From contig NC_081410.1 in assembly GCF_030272615.1 (NCBI RefSeq), forward strand, positions 568,747,152 to 568,811,151: DNA of 64,000 nt. Reading direction: 5' to 3'. The stretch is from Cryptomeria japonica. Taxonomy: Eukaryota > Streptophyta > Pinopsida > Cupressales > Cupressaceae. Positions 24,143 through 35,700 of this stretch are shown here, piece by piece. Each line of letters opens with the position of its first letter. The first letter of the stretch is position 1. The notes beneath the pieces are model-generated. The model was not told the DNA's origin. It did no database searches and was given only the letters and a program-made list of their open reading frames with translations. A program made the position numbers and the translations under genes.

Positions 24143-25027
24143 TTTAGTAGAAACTTTCAGTGACGAAGGGGACAAAATTCTCTTTGATATGTTGCTCGGG
24201 GGTTGGTGGTTCAGGTCGGGGTGTGTTATAAGTGATACACTTGTCGGGTAAGAATGTCGGATTGATCCTTCCTCCACGGTTTATGATTTGATTAAAAGCG
24301 GATTTTTGACAATATGCCCTAGTTTTTAAAGGCTCTTTGTCAAATTCGTTGGATTTGTTTTGGATATAACGTTTGATGTGATAAAGGAATACTCGATGAG
24401 ATTTGAAGAGCTGATGGTTGATGTATAAAAACTTGTTTCTCTTGATGAATTTGGAAAAACTAGGTTGTTGTTTCTTCAACGTGATGTTACGATAAAGATT
24501 CTTTCTTCTCAGAATATGGAGATTAGTCATGCATAAGTGATCAATGGTTTCCTTTGATTTGTTTGGATTCAATTGATCTTGTTTTCAAAATTCAAGTTTT
24601 ACTCTATCAAAGTGAAGGTTTAGATGCCCCTTCACGACAAAGCGTGTCAAATGATATGGATAAAAGTCTTCCGATATAGAAACTTGATTTGACAACCTGA
24701 AATTTTTAAACAAGTGTTTTTGAGATGAAATCTGTGAGATGGTGAAGGATTCTTTTGATACTTGTGATGAGGTTTCCAGATTATGATAGGATAGATATGT
24801 TTTATTGTGCGATCAGTTTCGGATTTTTACAACGTTTGTTTTGACACAAACTTTGCTCAAGAAATAGCTTTTAAAGTTTTGTTTTCGCTACTCTGCTTTG
24901 ATGAAAAATGATGTTGATGGAAAAAGGCTTTTGAAGATGTTTTCAAAATTTTTAAAATTCCTCATTGTTTTTCCCCCTGTCTTTTTACTTTTGGTGATGT
25001 GCTAAAATAGAGACAAGATGCACTACC

Positions 25028-25376
25028 AAATTTACTTTACGCGCTAAAAGAATGACCACACGCGCTAGGCTGCCCTCAACCACACGCTAAAGTTTTGACT
25101 GTCTAAAATTTTGTTTTCTGTCTATTTTGAAAGGCTATGCACTAGTATGGGTCCATGACACACTAACTGTTAAACCCTACATGCTAAAGTTTGGTTATCA
25201 TGCGCTAAGCTGATGCTTCAACGCCCTAGACTGTTTTCTCGATGCGCTAATTGTTTAACACTATTTTGGAATTTGGATAAAATGCTACTGTTTTGAAAAA
25301 ACGTGCTAACTTGATGTTTGGATGTGCTAACAAAAATACCCTATGCGCTAAGGAGTTGTTCTCATGCGCTAATCTG
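25028..25376 (-). repeat. Octamer cluster in the Tat leader, part 1
   Basis: On the plus strand it reads ATGCGCTA (at about 25200, 25242, 25342 and 25363) with variants ACGCGCTA, ATGTGCTA and ACGTGCTA. That is TAGCGCAT in the sense of gag-pol. There are about ten copies at irregular spacing. Confidence 0.8.
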
Positions 25377-26888
25377 CTTTGATTTTTCCATTGGTTGGTT
25401 TTTCTGCAATTTTTGGATTTGATTATGAGTTTTTCAGCCTTGATGGATGATTTTCTGAAGTAGTAAATGCAAGCACAGCACAAAGAAGACAACCATTTTT
25501 GCCTAATCTAACAAAAACTGTATGTTCTGCGAGGATGTGTTCAAATCCTCAATATTTTAACAGGTTTGGATACAAAAAATACACTTCAGAAAGACTCTTT
25601 ATTCAAAGGTCATAAATAACATCATAGCCCACTAGTCTCGATACTCTGTCAGCTCAAACAGTCGTGTCACCCCCTAGAGGGTGCCCGTTTGTTTGCCTTT
25701 TGCTAGAAATTAACTCAAAGTGAATTGCTTCACAAGTGAGTAGTTATCTTGGGAGATTTATGGTGAGTAATCTTGGGGGTGGATTTTTCCCCACCCTTGC
25801 ACTATGATGTTATAAATGTCTGGTTACTGACTCAGTTCAAAGTTTCTATTTCTATGGCTCGTAATCAGGCTTCCTGTTCGGCCGTCAGTGATAAACTCCC
25901 TCAGGTTGCTTCCCAACCTGTAGAACAAAGACTTTACGTATCTCAAGGATACTGGGGGAAGGCTAATTGTTGTGCGCAACCGTTGAAAAGGACTTTCGTC
26001 ACTTTCCACTTTTGATTATAGTGGGTTGGAACACTTGGCGTCAAAGTCATTTCCCACTTAGGTCATTCCCTTCACACCGGTCATAAATGGCTTTAAGAGT
26101 TGATTCCAACTCCTCAGGAAGGTAGGTCTGCTAAAGGATGTAAATGCTTGAAGTACAGAAAGCTTAAGAGTGGTTTGGCTTTCTGATCACCCAGTTAAGG
26201 GGAGAGCATATACCTTCCACTTTTGAGACAAGGCAAACAAGGTTCTTTTTAAGTCTTCAATTCAGTGATTTGCTAACCTCTACTTGGAGATGCTGCTCCA
26301 ACAAGAATGGTGTTCCTTTTATTTCCTCAAAGGAATGATTATCTAATCTAGTAAAGGAACCTGGTCAACAAAGCAAAATTTCGATGTGGTCAACAAAAGA
26401 AAATTGGTAAAGGGGAATGACTCCCTTCTTTTGTTGTGAACAAAACAGGACAAGTGTGATTGTTTAACTTTTTAAAAAAATGAAGTGAATCCTTTTATGC
26501 ACCAAAGGATGGTGAAGTTCCTTTTAGCCCTTTTGATTTCAAAACTTGAAAATTTGACTTGTTCTTTTTAGAGCCCAAATTTGAGAAATTTTTCTCCTAA
26601 AAAAGCAAGAAAGATTGATTTTGTGGTTCTTTTTATAGCCCAAAGGAAATAAGTGAGTTCAATTTTTAAGAATAGAAGAAGTTTAAAAATTTAAACTAAC
26701 TTAACTAAGTTAGTGAAAATCTTAACTATCTTAATATTTTTAAAATTTTAAGCTCCCATTTGCAACAGATTTGTTAGAATCCTGCAAGAAAACAAGTTGA
26801 AAATGTTAGATGGTTGGTGGACTTCAATAAGTCTAATTTTTTATTCCTGGTTATAGATTTTAAATTTGTGATTTCTATCTGTTTTCGA

Positions 26889-27146
26889 TGAGCTACAAAA
26901 CAAACTGTACACGCTACACAATAGCTATGATGCACTAAAAGAAGGTGGTGACGCGCTACACTGTTGTCGGGATGCGCTACTCTGTGTGCCAAAAGCGCTG
27001 CTCTGTTTTTCTCCTGCACCGAGACCTACAGAAAATTTTTAATATTCTTATGTGCTAATAAATGGACTTTAAGCGATAGATGATGGACCCAACGCACTGA
27101 ACAGTAAACTGAATGCGCTAGGCTGTTGACTCCCATGTGCTGATTC
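26889..27146 (-). repeat. Octamer cluster in the Tat leader, part 2
   Basis: About ten further copies (ATGCGCTA at about 26972 and 27113; variants ACGCGCTA, ATGCACTA, ATGTGCTA) lie just downstream of the primer site in the gag-pol transcript. Confidence 0.8.
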
Positions 27147-27208
27147 TCATTTTCCACGGACTTGCAAAAGTGGTTATATTTCAAAACCGATTAGATATAT
27201 GGGGTAAT

Positions 27209-27226
27209 GCCCCATGGTGGGTGCCA
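27209..27226 (-). promoter_or_regulatory. Primer binding site of the Tat element
   Basis: On the minus strand it reads TGGCACCCACCATGGGGC, four bases inside the 5' LTR. It starts with TGG as required to pair with a tRNA CCA end. I do not assign the tRNA. Confidence 0.8.
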
Positions 27227-27230
27227 GAAA

Positions 27231-28680
27231 TGTATGCAGGAAAAGCGGGACGATAGAACTCGAAATGTGGAAAACGAAGCTCTATGGAGCCTTGCTCACA
27301 CACCCACAGGACTTCTTGGTGCAAGCTATGGAGTTATGAAGTATAACTCAGCTTCCCAAGGATGGTTTCATGGTTCTCTATCTTGCACGGTCCCTCAAAC
27401 CAATGTTTTTGCTCTCAGATCACTGAGCAAAATGGTTTAGGGATGGCAAATGCAAGAACGAGGGATGCTTTTTGTTGATTTAATATGAGATGCATCCTAA
27501 GCTATGCATGATGCTACAAATGCAATAAACTAGCTATAAGATGACAAGGTTAGTAAACCAGACTATCCTAGCATACTATATTAGTCTATGATTAGGCTAA
27601 ATGATAAGGAACATACTCTAAATTTGTATATTTAGATTAATTCCTATTGAAAAGAGAGGCTAAATGATGAGCACAAATGAAATATGAAAGCTTAAATGGA
27701 TTTTAGTATAAGTGTGATGCTAAAGACTTGGATATTTTAAAAATGGAGGAATGAGAGCTCTATTTATAGCAAAAATAGGGCAATGGATGGCCAGGATTGA
27801 AAGAGTTAATCAAGGGTTGAGTTTGAAAGTTGAGAATCCATGTTTGCAATTTGCACCAATGAAATGGTGACAAATGTCAACATAAGAATAGTTGAGAGAA
27901 GGGGTTGGAGACATTAAATGCCTGAGAAGACCTCATGATTATCTTAGGGGTAAAGGTTATGGTTAAGTTAGGATTACCCATTAGATTAAGCCTTTATCAA
28001 AGGATAAACTTTTGTGCAAATGATTAAGGGATAACCATGGTCAAAGTGATGAATGCTTGATGAGACCCTTGGGTTACATGGAGGTTGAGTTAAAAGAAAT
28101 TCTTTAATCATGCTAGAGGGTTGAGTTAACCATTAATGGTTTGGAAGACTTTGGAAAATTAAGTGGTTGAAGCCTTTAAAGGTTTTCAAAGACTTTGAGG
28201 ATTTGAGAAGTGACCTCCCCTTGCTTAGGGATGTGACAAAGTTTAGGAGATGGGTTAGGGTAATTGGAAGCGATTAGAAGAGTCTAGAAGGGGGTTAGGA
28301 ATAGGGTTTAGGAGGCAAGTGGGAGATGTAGGATTTTGCAAGTGGATGGAGGGATAATAGGATTTAATTGAAATAAAATGAATTTACTTCAATTTGTTTG
28401 CAATTTGGGGAAATTAAATAAATTAGATTTATTCAATTTAGGATAACTATTTAATTAAATTTGAATTTAATTAAAAGTGGATAGAAGGGATTTAATTGAA
28501 TAAAATGATTCATTCATTAAATGGTAAAATGAAGTCTAGTGAATTTAATTTAAATAAATTGATTAATTTACTTAATTTAAATAGAAGAATGTGGGTGATT
28601 CAATTAAATTAGATTTTATTAAATAGAGAAATGAACATAAAATATTCATTTAGGAATATGGTCATTTTTATACGTCTACA
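27231..28680 (-). repeat. Tat element 5' LTR
   Basis: This 1450-bp partner of 10507-11957 has intact TG..CA ends (TGTATGCAGG..TCTACA) and is followed by the GTCCC duplication. It holds the minus-strand TATAAATA at 27761-27768 that would start the gag-pol RNA. Confidence 0.95.
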
Positions 28681-28685
28681 GTCCC

Positions 28686-31600
28686 AACTCAAAGGAGTAT
28701 GATACAGTCTCCCATATAAATCCTGGTAGGGAGGCATACCAATGGAGCTATGGTATCCATTATTATAAGCAAAATCCATCAAGTATAGGTAGTCCTCCCA
28801 TCTAGACTATTGATCCATAACATACATCCTCAACATGTCCTCCAGAACCTGATTCATTCGCTCTATCTAGCCATCCTTCTCTGGGTGATATGTTGTACTA
28901 TAGTTCAGTTGAGTCCCCAAATCATGATGTAGTACTATCCAGAATGTAAAAGTGAACACATGATCTCTATCTGATATAATCTTACATGGAATACCATGCA
29001 ACCTAACGATGTCTCTGACAAAAAATTGTGCCACTGTGGCTACTATGTATGAGGATCTAACCGGTGAAAAGTGTGCAACCTTGTTCAACAGATCAACAGT
29101 AACCATAATGGAATCATGTCGATGAGAAGAAATAGGCAATCCAACTATAAAATCCATGGAAATGATGTGCCATTTCCACTTCAAAACTACATGTGACTGT
29201 AAAAATCCTACTAGATGTTGTTGCTCTGCCTTAACCCACTGACACTAAAGGCAACTTTACACAAAATCTGCTATATCTCTCCTCATACCTACCAAAAAGT
29301 AAAGTTGTCTCAAGTCTACATGCATCTTCTTGACACCAGGATGTGCCGAGTAAGGTGCATGATGGACCTATGCCATTATCAATTTCCAAAGTCCATCAGA
29401 TGGTGGAACATAAATGTGTCCCATGTGTCTAAGAATGTCATATGTAGTGCACTAAGAATGCTAGTTCAAGTCATGATCCTTCATTTTCTGTGACTCATAG
29501 GCTATCACCCTACCATTCTGCACTAATACTTCTCCTAGACCCTCCAATTAACTATCAATACACACCAGAAAGTCACCTAACGGATCTGGAAGTACAAGAA
29601 TCAGTGCATTGGTCAACTTCTCCTTAAGTGTCCTAAAGACTACCTCACAACACTCTGACCAAATGAATTTATTCTTTTTCCTCTGAAGAGAAGTAATGGG
29701 GTGTGCAATCCAAGAGAAATCCTGCACATACCTGTGGTAATAACTAGGTAAACCCATGAAACTACGCACCTCACCCACATTAGTGGGTATCGGCCAATCT
29801 ACTATCACCAGAATCTTCAAGGGATCAATTGTGATACCCTCTCTAGAAATGACATGGCCCAAGTATCTGACCTCTGACAGGAAAAAATCACACTTTGCTA
29901 GACTGGTGTATAGTTGATTCTCTCAAAGGAACTCCAAGGCCCATCTAACATGATCCTCATGCTCCTCCATTGATCTGGAATAAGTCAAAATATCATCTAA
30001 GAAAACTAGCACAAATCTATCCAAGTATTTCCTAAACACACCATTTATTAGGCTCATGAATACTGATGGTGCATTCATGAGACTGAATGGCACAACTGTA
30101 AACTCATAGTTCCCATCCCTGGTGCAAAAAGCTATATGATGAATGTCTGCCTCATGGATGCTCAACTGATGATATTCGGACTTAAGGTCCATTTTAGGAA
30201 AGACCTTTGCATCATCAATCTATTTGAATAAGTCATCTATCTAAGGCAAAGGAAACCTGTTCTTCATCATCACCTTATTCAATTGTCTGTAATCAATGCA
30301 CAATCGGAGAGACCCATCCTTCTTTACAAATAATATCGATGCACCCCACGGGGATACATTAGGACTGATGAATCTCTTCTCTAACAACTTCTCAAGATGC
30401 ACTCTCAGCTCACTCAAATCCTAAGTGGTCATCCTATACGGAGTCTTAGAGATAGGCTCAACTCCTAGCACAAGATCAATCCTCAAGTCTATATCTCACT
30501 ATTTGGGCATACCTAGAACCTCACTAAGGAAAAAATTTGCAAACTCCTGAAGGATAGGATGTTTCTGCAATAACTCCTCTGTACTACTCTCCTTATCCTC
30601 ATCCCTCAACTTGAATACAAATAGTAGACAACCCTTATGTGCACATCTCTTCATTTGCATGGTATAAATCATGTGAAGAGATATAGGCCTCTGAATGCCT
30701 ACAATCTCCACACTTTTCCCGTTGTCATCTACAAACTGCACCCTCTTTCTCCTACAATCTATCTGTCCCTGATGTAACCCAAGAAAATCCATGACAAGAA
30801 CCACATCATAGGAGCCTAAGGGAATAATACGTAGATCCACTAAGGTATTAAAATATCCCAATACTAGAGGACACCTAAGCACAAGGGAATCTACTATGGC
30901 CCGAAATCCTGTAGCTAGCTCTACCTACCACCCATCGTCCTACTTTGCTATAGAAAAACTACATCTCTCTACTAAGTAAGGAGAAATAAATGAATCTAAT
31001 GCTCTTGAAACAAATAACACAGAACAAGGGATACCACCTATCACACCTAATGTCTCCACTATAGTGGTCTGGTGTTTGGCTTGATGGTTATCTACCGCTG
31101 CAAATACTTGGTGAGACCTGCCTGAATCTCTAACAGTGGGCTCTATTGGTTCTTCCCTTGTTTGTCCCAATGCCTATAATGTACACCAAGGACAATGAAC
31201 TGCTAGGTGTCCCTATTGTCCACATGTGAAACATCTTGTCATGTCATGCACCCTACTCCTAGATGTAGCACTCGGCTACTGAGCACTACCTCTAGTAAAT
31301 GTTGGCTGTGAAATCTGAGCTGGATGAGAAGGAACGAGTCTCCTATTACACTACTAACAATTGCAACTCCTATCAGCTGCAAATCTAGCACCTCTCACAA
31401 AATTCTGACCCTATGACTGTCTCCTCTTAAAGCGTTGGCTACTACGAAAAGAGGTGGGGTGGCTCCTAGCCACACCTGTAAAATATTGTTGAGAACCTCT
31501 AACAGTTGTACCTATAACTGGGGCACTAGTTACTTGCCCTCCTATAGCACCTCCTGTACTCGAAGAGTGATTCTCCTTGGCAATCCTTGCCTTCTCTATG

Positions 31601-31702
31601 ACAACCTCTAAAGTCTTAGGTTTGTGCATGCAAAACTCTCTTCCAATGTAATCTCTGAGTCCCCACACAAAGTGTTGTATGAGCATCACCTCATCCTCTA
31701 CT
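28686..31702 (-). pseudogene. Gypsy-2 gag-pol remnant (chromovirus)
   Basis: From right to left: the Gag end (HFVWGLRDYIGREFCMHKP, about 31640); a decayed zinc knuckle CFTCGQ.GHLAVHCP; a protease whose active site is lost (VSRALDSFISP where the family has [12 protein letters not shown], about 31000); RT with FLDDILTYS (about 30000) and SFMGLPSYYHRYV; then an integrase with MDFIVGLP, ISDRD and YHPEKDG (28867-29184). Most of RNase H is missing: the frame jumps near 29.47-29.52 kb from VIAYESQKM to HIYVPPSDGLWK, so a deletion removed it. There are many stops and frameshifts. This is the oldest element in the window, since two others are inserted in it. Confidence 0.88.
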
Positions 31703-34131
31703 TGTTGGCATTGTGTTGTAATTAATGTCAATTGGTATAGAAGGACAACTGGTATGAGAATATAGTTGATGTGCAGTCTTTGATGTCAACCAGTCTAGTA
31801 GGTTACTAGTATAGTCTGTCACCGGTAAGGAGAGAATGTCAACTTGTAAGTGATGTGCTGAAAGTGTGTGGTTGTCAACCAACAAGCAAATGACCAGTGT
31901 ACAAGAAGAGAGAAAGATGTTGGTCGGTTGATTGTGATGAAGAGGGGGAATGTTATCTAAATCACATCAACACCAAAGGTGAAGTATGTATAGGTCATCG
32001 GTATGCTGTGTGGATGAATAACAATAGGACTCCACCCAGATAAAGATTCAGTCCATTGATGAAGAGAAGACTAATAGTAAGAGTACCCAAAGTGGATCAC
32101 ATGTGCCTATTTGAAGATATGCTACTCAAACATGGAAGCCACATTGGTGTATTGCATGATCCAAATGACAAGAATCCACTCCCACTGGTAAGTGGAGCTT
32201 ATCTCCTATTATGAAAAGTGCACATCATAGTTCTATGAGATAAGACAAAATATTTAAAGGCAGGTGATTGAAGGCTCACATCAGATCTACCGTTGAATCA
32301 CAAAGATGCCTCAAGTGCATGGAATTAGGGATATGCACTTGACCAATAGAGAAGGCATGATGAGCTGTCGGGATAGTTGAAGAGTGATGGGTTTGTCACT
32401 TTGACAAACTGGTTGAGATGATGTCCAGACTGATAATGGAGAAAGGCATAACAACAACTATAGATAGAGAGTGCAATCAGAATGCAGATGCCTCAGAAGT
32501 AAACAGATGAAGGTTGATGACATGATATCATCAAGAGTGCCTACCGGTAAGTATGAGAACTAGTAAGAGAGAAAAGAGGCTAAGTGATGTGCTCCCACTT
32601 GATGAAGATGAGCATGCTATGGATAGGCATGTCTAGTGACCAGTTAAGGTGGCCCACTCATAGAGAAACAAAGTGCAAACATGATGGTTAACTGATAAAG
32701 TGTGAGATACTGGTAGGGTTAAGAACCGGCAAAAGGACCCAGTAATGGAGTTGGTCGGTGATCCCATCCATACCAACGTAGATGATCCAACAAAGGTGGA
32801 TTCCAACACAGGAGCCACGTGGAGGTGAAGTGGCATGCATGCATAGGTCGACTTGTTGAGTTGGTAAAGTGTCAGGCGGCAAGGTAGTTGGTGATAGGCC
32901 GACATTTATGTCGACTGCATGATTCATGAGATGTGCAACAAAGATTTGTGACTTGAGGTGAAACGGTCAACAAAGATCTAGAACAAACTGTTTGAGAAGA
33001 TATAGGCAAGTAAAGGGAAACATAAAACCATTCTTGGTGACCGACCAAGAAATCCGCTTACAGGTTAAATGTAGATTGCTAAATGAGGAAGGTGTGTTCT
33101 AGAAGACATGACAATGGTGGGATTGATTGATATGTTGTAGTTCATTAATCAAGGAGATCAGATTTGGTAAGATCTGATTGGATTTAGTTTTCCTTGAGGT
33201 CAAAGAAGAAACCCTAACCGCCTGAAGTTTGAATTGGTTTTTTTGCGGGAAAACTAGTTTATAAATATGACGATGAAGGCTACTATTGAATGAGAGAGTG
33301 TTGCTGCAAGTGAGAGGAGAAATCAGTCAAGTGAGAAAAAAGCAATCTGAGAATAGACTGAGGGTGAGAAAGAGAATCAGGTTGAAGGGTTCAACCAGCA
33401 GTGACCAAATCAACAGAGAAGAGTTGCAAAAGATTGCAGAGTAGGCAAGCAAAGAACCGACAAACTGTACTACTGGTGGAAAGCAGTAGTGTAGTAGAGA
33501 GAAGAGAGATCTGATAGAGAGAAAAACTGATAAAGATAAGAATTGACAAAGAATTAGAGGAGGTTGAATCGGTAATGTTGCATTAGGTGATAAGGCTACA
33601 ATAGTGTGAGGGTGATTAGAGAATCGACAATGAACTGGACAAAAGATCTGGTAGAGGGATTTGCAGAAGAGTTACAAAATTCATTTATAACAAGACTATT
33701 ACTTTTGTAACTAAATATAATCATAGTAGACCACTGAGTTGGAGCTCGGTGCAGGGGTTGTAGCTCCTTGGGTTGGTGCCCTAAATTAGGGGTTGGTTCT
33801 CCTTGGGTTGGTGCCCTAAATTAGGGGTTGGTGCTCCTTGGGTTGGTGCCCTAAATATTGTAATCAGAGTTTCATCGTGAGGCTAGATTGGAATAGTAGA
33901 CTCTAGTAGCATTTCTCACCGAGGTTTTTCCCATCTTGAGTTTTCCTCGTATATACTAGTGTTATGTGATGTGCGCTTGTGTGTGATTGTTTTTGTGTTG
34001 ATCTCCCATCTAACCGGTAAGTCTGCTTTCTGTTGGATCTAATAACCGCTATACACATATAGGAAAGAAAAAGGGAAAAGTTTGTAAACCACTGATTCAC
34101 CCCCCCTCTTAGTGGCACATTGTGTCTAACA
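31703..34131 (+). mobile_element. 5' LTR of copia-2
   Basis: A 2.4-kb LTR running from TGTTGGCATT inside gypsy-2 gag to GTGTCTAACA, followed at once by a Met-tRNA primer site and copia gag. The five bases before it, CTACT (31698-31702), are the candidate duplication; the other copy would lie beyond the window. The 3' part is shared with 1-1465. The unit is unusually long for copia. Confidence 0.88.
33745..33865 (+). repeat. Three tandem units in the copia-2 LTR
   Basis: The phrase GGGTTGGTGCCCTAAAT is repeated about every 40 bases, three times, near the 3' end of the LTR. A degenerate version with four phrases is at about 1097-1200. Confidence 0.85.
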
Positions 34132-34133
34132 AT

Positions 34134-34146
34134 TGGTATTAGAGCC
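34134..34146 (+). promoter_or_regulatory. Primer binding site of copia-2
   Basis: TGGTATTAGAGCC stands two bases after the LTR and differs by one base from the usual initiator Met-tRNA complement TGGTATCAGAGCC. Confidence 0.85.
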
Positions 34147-34203
34147 TAGGTTCCCAGTTGACAAGCTTTCTCCAGCTTGGGTAGATTCTAGTTTAAGGAT
34201 ACA

Positions 34204-34949
34204 ATGGTCTATTTAGTGTCAATCCCAACTCCATTATTTGATGGTTCAAATTATTCCATTTGGATTTGTAGAATGGAAGTCTAATTATCCTCATTAGGGT
34301 ATGATGTTTGGATGTCTATATTAAATGGATGCCCTAGTAAAGACAATCCTCCCACCGATTCTGATGCAGGAAGAAGAAACTAGTGTAATGATGCAACAAT
34401 GAAGGCTATACTCTATCAGTTATCAGATGATGTCTCCTCATAGGTGGACAGATGCAGATAAGAAAAAAAGCTCATGGGAGAGATCAAAGAAGCTCCATAG
34501 AAATGATCCTACCACTGTAGAACCGACTTGTGAAGATAGGATGAGAAATGCATCTCATGTATTTGCAGATGATGAAGGCAGATCTGTTAGCAGCCAAAGA
34601 AATTATGAAGAAGGAACTCACCTTTTCATGGCTTAAGAATCAGAAGATGAGAGGCACACATCTGAGAATGATAATGCATATCATTCCTACCAGAAAGATG
34701 TGTTTGGTAGTGATAGTGAAGGGGAGGAAGAAGATGAAGAAGAAGTTGATCTTGAAGAAGAACTTGTAAGTGCACTTGAAGAACTTAGTAGAGTGAGGAA
34801 TGAGTACAAGTCATTCAAGAATGCTATAATAGTGGTGCAGAACTGGTTGATCAAATTCCTTGAAGAATATCAACAGCTAGTAGGAGAAATGGAGATTCTC
34901 CTAAATGATCTTGAGAAGTGTCAGGATGAGTTGAAAGTAATGTTATCAC
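34204..34949 (+). pseudogene. Copia-2 gag, decayed and incomplete
   Basis: The start is copia-like (TPLFDGSNYSIWICRMEV, 34228-34280), then stops and gaps follow. A second conserved part, 34700-34949, encodes an acidic stretch (FGSDSEGEEEDEEEVDLEEE) and a coiled-coil-like region (LEELSRVRNEYKSFKN), as in Gag C-termini of SIRE-like copia elements. The middle of Gag is shortened. The gene is cut at 34949 by copia-1; the sequence after the duplicated ATCAC at 62235 does not continue as protein. Confidence 0.7.
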
Positions 34950-35501
34950 TGTAGGTCCCGAAGACAAATGAGAGGGGGGGGGGGGGTGAATCAGTTGTCA
35001 AATAAATTGAAACCAAAAACTTATTAACCAACTTAATGCTTAGTACCGGTAAGATAGTTAAGTATGTTGGTAAACAATGTTAACAGAAAATTGCTATACT
35101 AGTAAGAATTAATGCATGAAACATAAGCACAAAGTCATCCACAACACATGACACCAATATTTGTACATGGAAACCCTGTAAGGGGAAAAACCACGGTGGG
35201 AAACCTTACCCACAATCAGATGATACTACTATAGATAGTAAGTGTACAAAGAGGGGTATGCACATGCAGAAAGGCCAATAGCCTAGAGCTCACTGCTCAA
35301 TCACAAATGGGAGTCACATTGACTACAGTTGGATGGTTAAATCCAATGAGAATGTACTACACAAAATAGCATCTTCATATGCTGGATTCAGTACCAGTGT
35401 AATGCTGATATGCTTCTACAAAAACCTAACTTCACCTTCAAATGATGTCTTCATGTATATCCCTGCTTAATCTCGCATATACCCTTCCTTAAATTTTTTC
35501 A
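34950..35501 (-). repeat. Copia-1 3' LTR, truncated
   Basis: It matches 61176-61727 closely (GTAGGTCCCG, the long G-run, GGGAAAAACCACGGTGGG) and then stops. About 507 bases present in the other LTR (61728-62234) are missing and internal sequence follows. The break lies in a T-rich run. Confidence 0.88.
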
Positions 35502-35542
35502 AAATCTCTCCCCAAAAAGATAATGCATTTTCCCATAGATTT

Positions 35543-35556
35543 CTCTCCCCCTTTGA
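35543..35556 (-). promoter_or_regulatory. Copia-1 polypurine tract
   Basis: In element sense it reads TGTCAAAGGGGGAGAG, the usual copia tract. It is now separated from the LTR remnant because of the deletion. Confidence 0.65.
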
Positions 35557-35700
35557 CATCAAATGCCAAAGTCACAAAAAGTCAAGTTCATACAAAATAC
35601 CAACCAATTCACTATACCAACTACTCCCCTGAGAAGTAGCTTCCTCATCAAATACCGGAATAAAAGATTTGTCCATTTAATTCTGCCAATCATCAACTGT

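Larger units (their letters stand above)
24143..27208 (-). other. Tat 5' leader (about 3 kb)
   Basis: There is no conserved protein between the primer site and the gag start. It is an unusually long leader with two clusters of the octamer TAGCGCAT in transcript sense (25028-25376 and 26889-27146) and a middle part (25640-26480) with neither repeats nor coding signal. Long leaders, sometimes spliced, are known in Ogre/Tat elements. I did not find a convincing splice pair here. Confidence 0.65.
10507..28680 (-). mobile_element. Tat-lineage Ty3/gypsy retrotransposon, 18.2 kb, nested in gypsy-2
   Basis: Two LTRs of about 1.45 kb (10507-11957 and 27231-28680) enclose a minus-strand gag-protease-RT-RNase H-integrase region, with a perfect 5-bp duplication GTCCC at 10502-10506 and 28681-28685. 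Lineage evidence: a second, archaeal-type RNase H before the integrase, a G-patch after the protease, a primer site starting TGGCACCC, and an extra antisense gene near the 3' LTR. LTR identity by eye is high, so insertion is fairly recent relative to gypsy-2. Stops, one frameshift near 22.78 kb, and lost RT and integrase residues show that this copy is not autonomous. Confidence 0.95.

Noticed and set aside
24144-24572. 142-codon minus-strand frame upstream of Tat gag as an extra 5' ORF
   Set aside because: It is in a different phase from gag, lacks a domain, and overlaps the gag start. An Ogre-like ORF1 cannot be supported.
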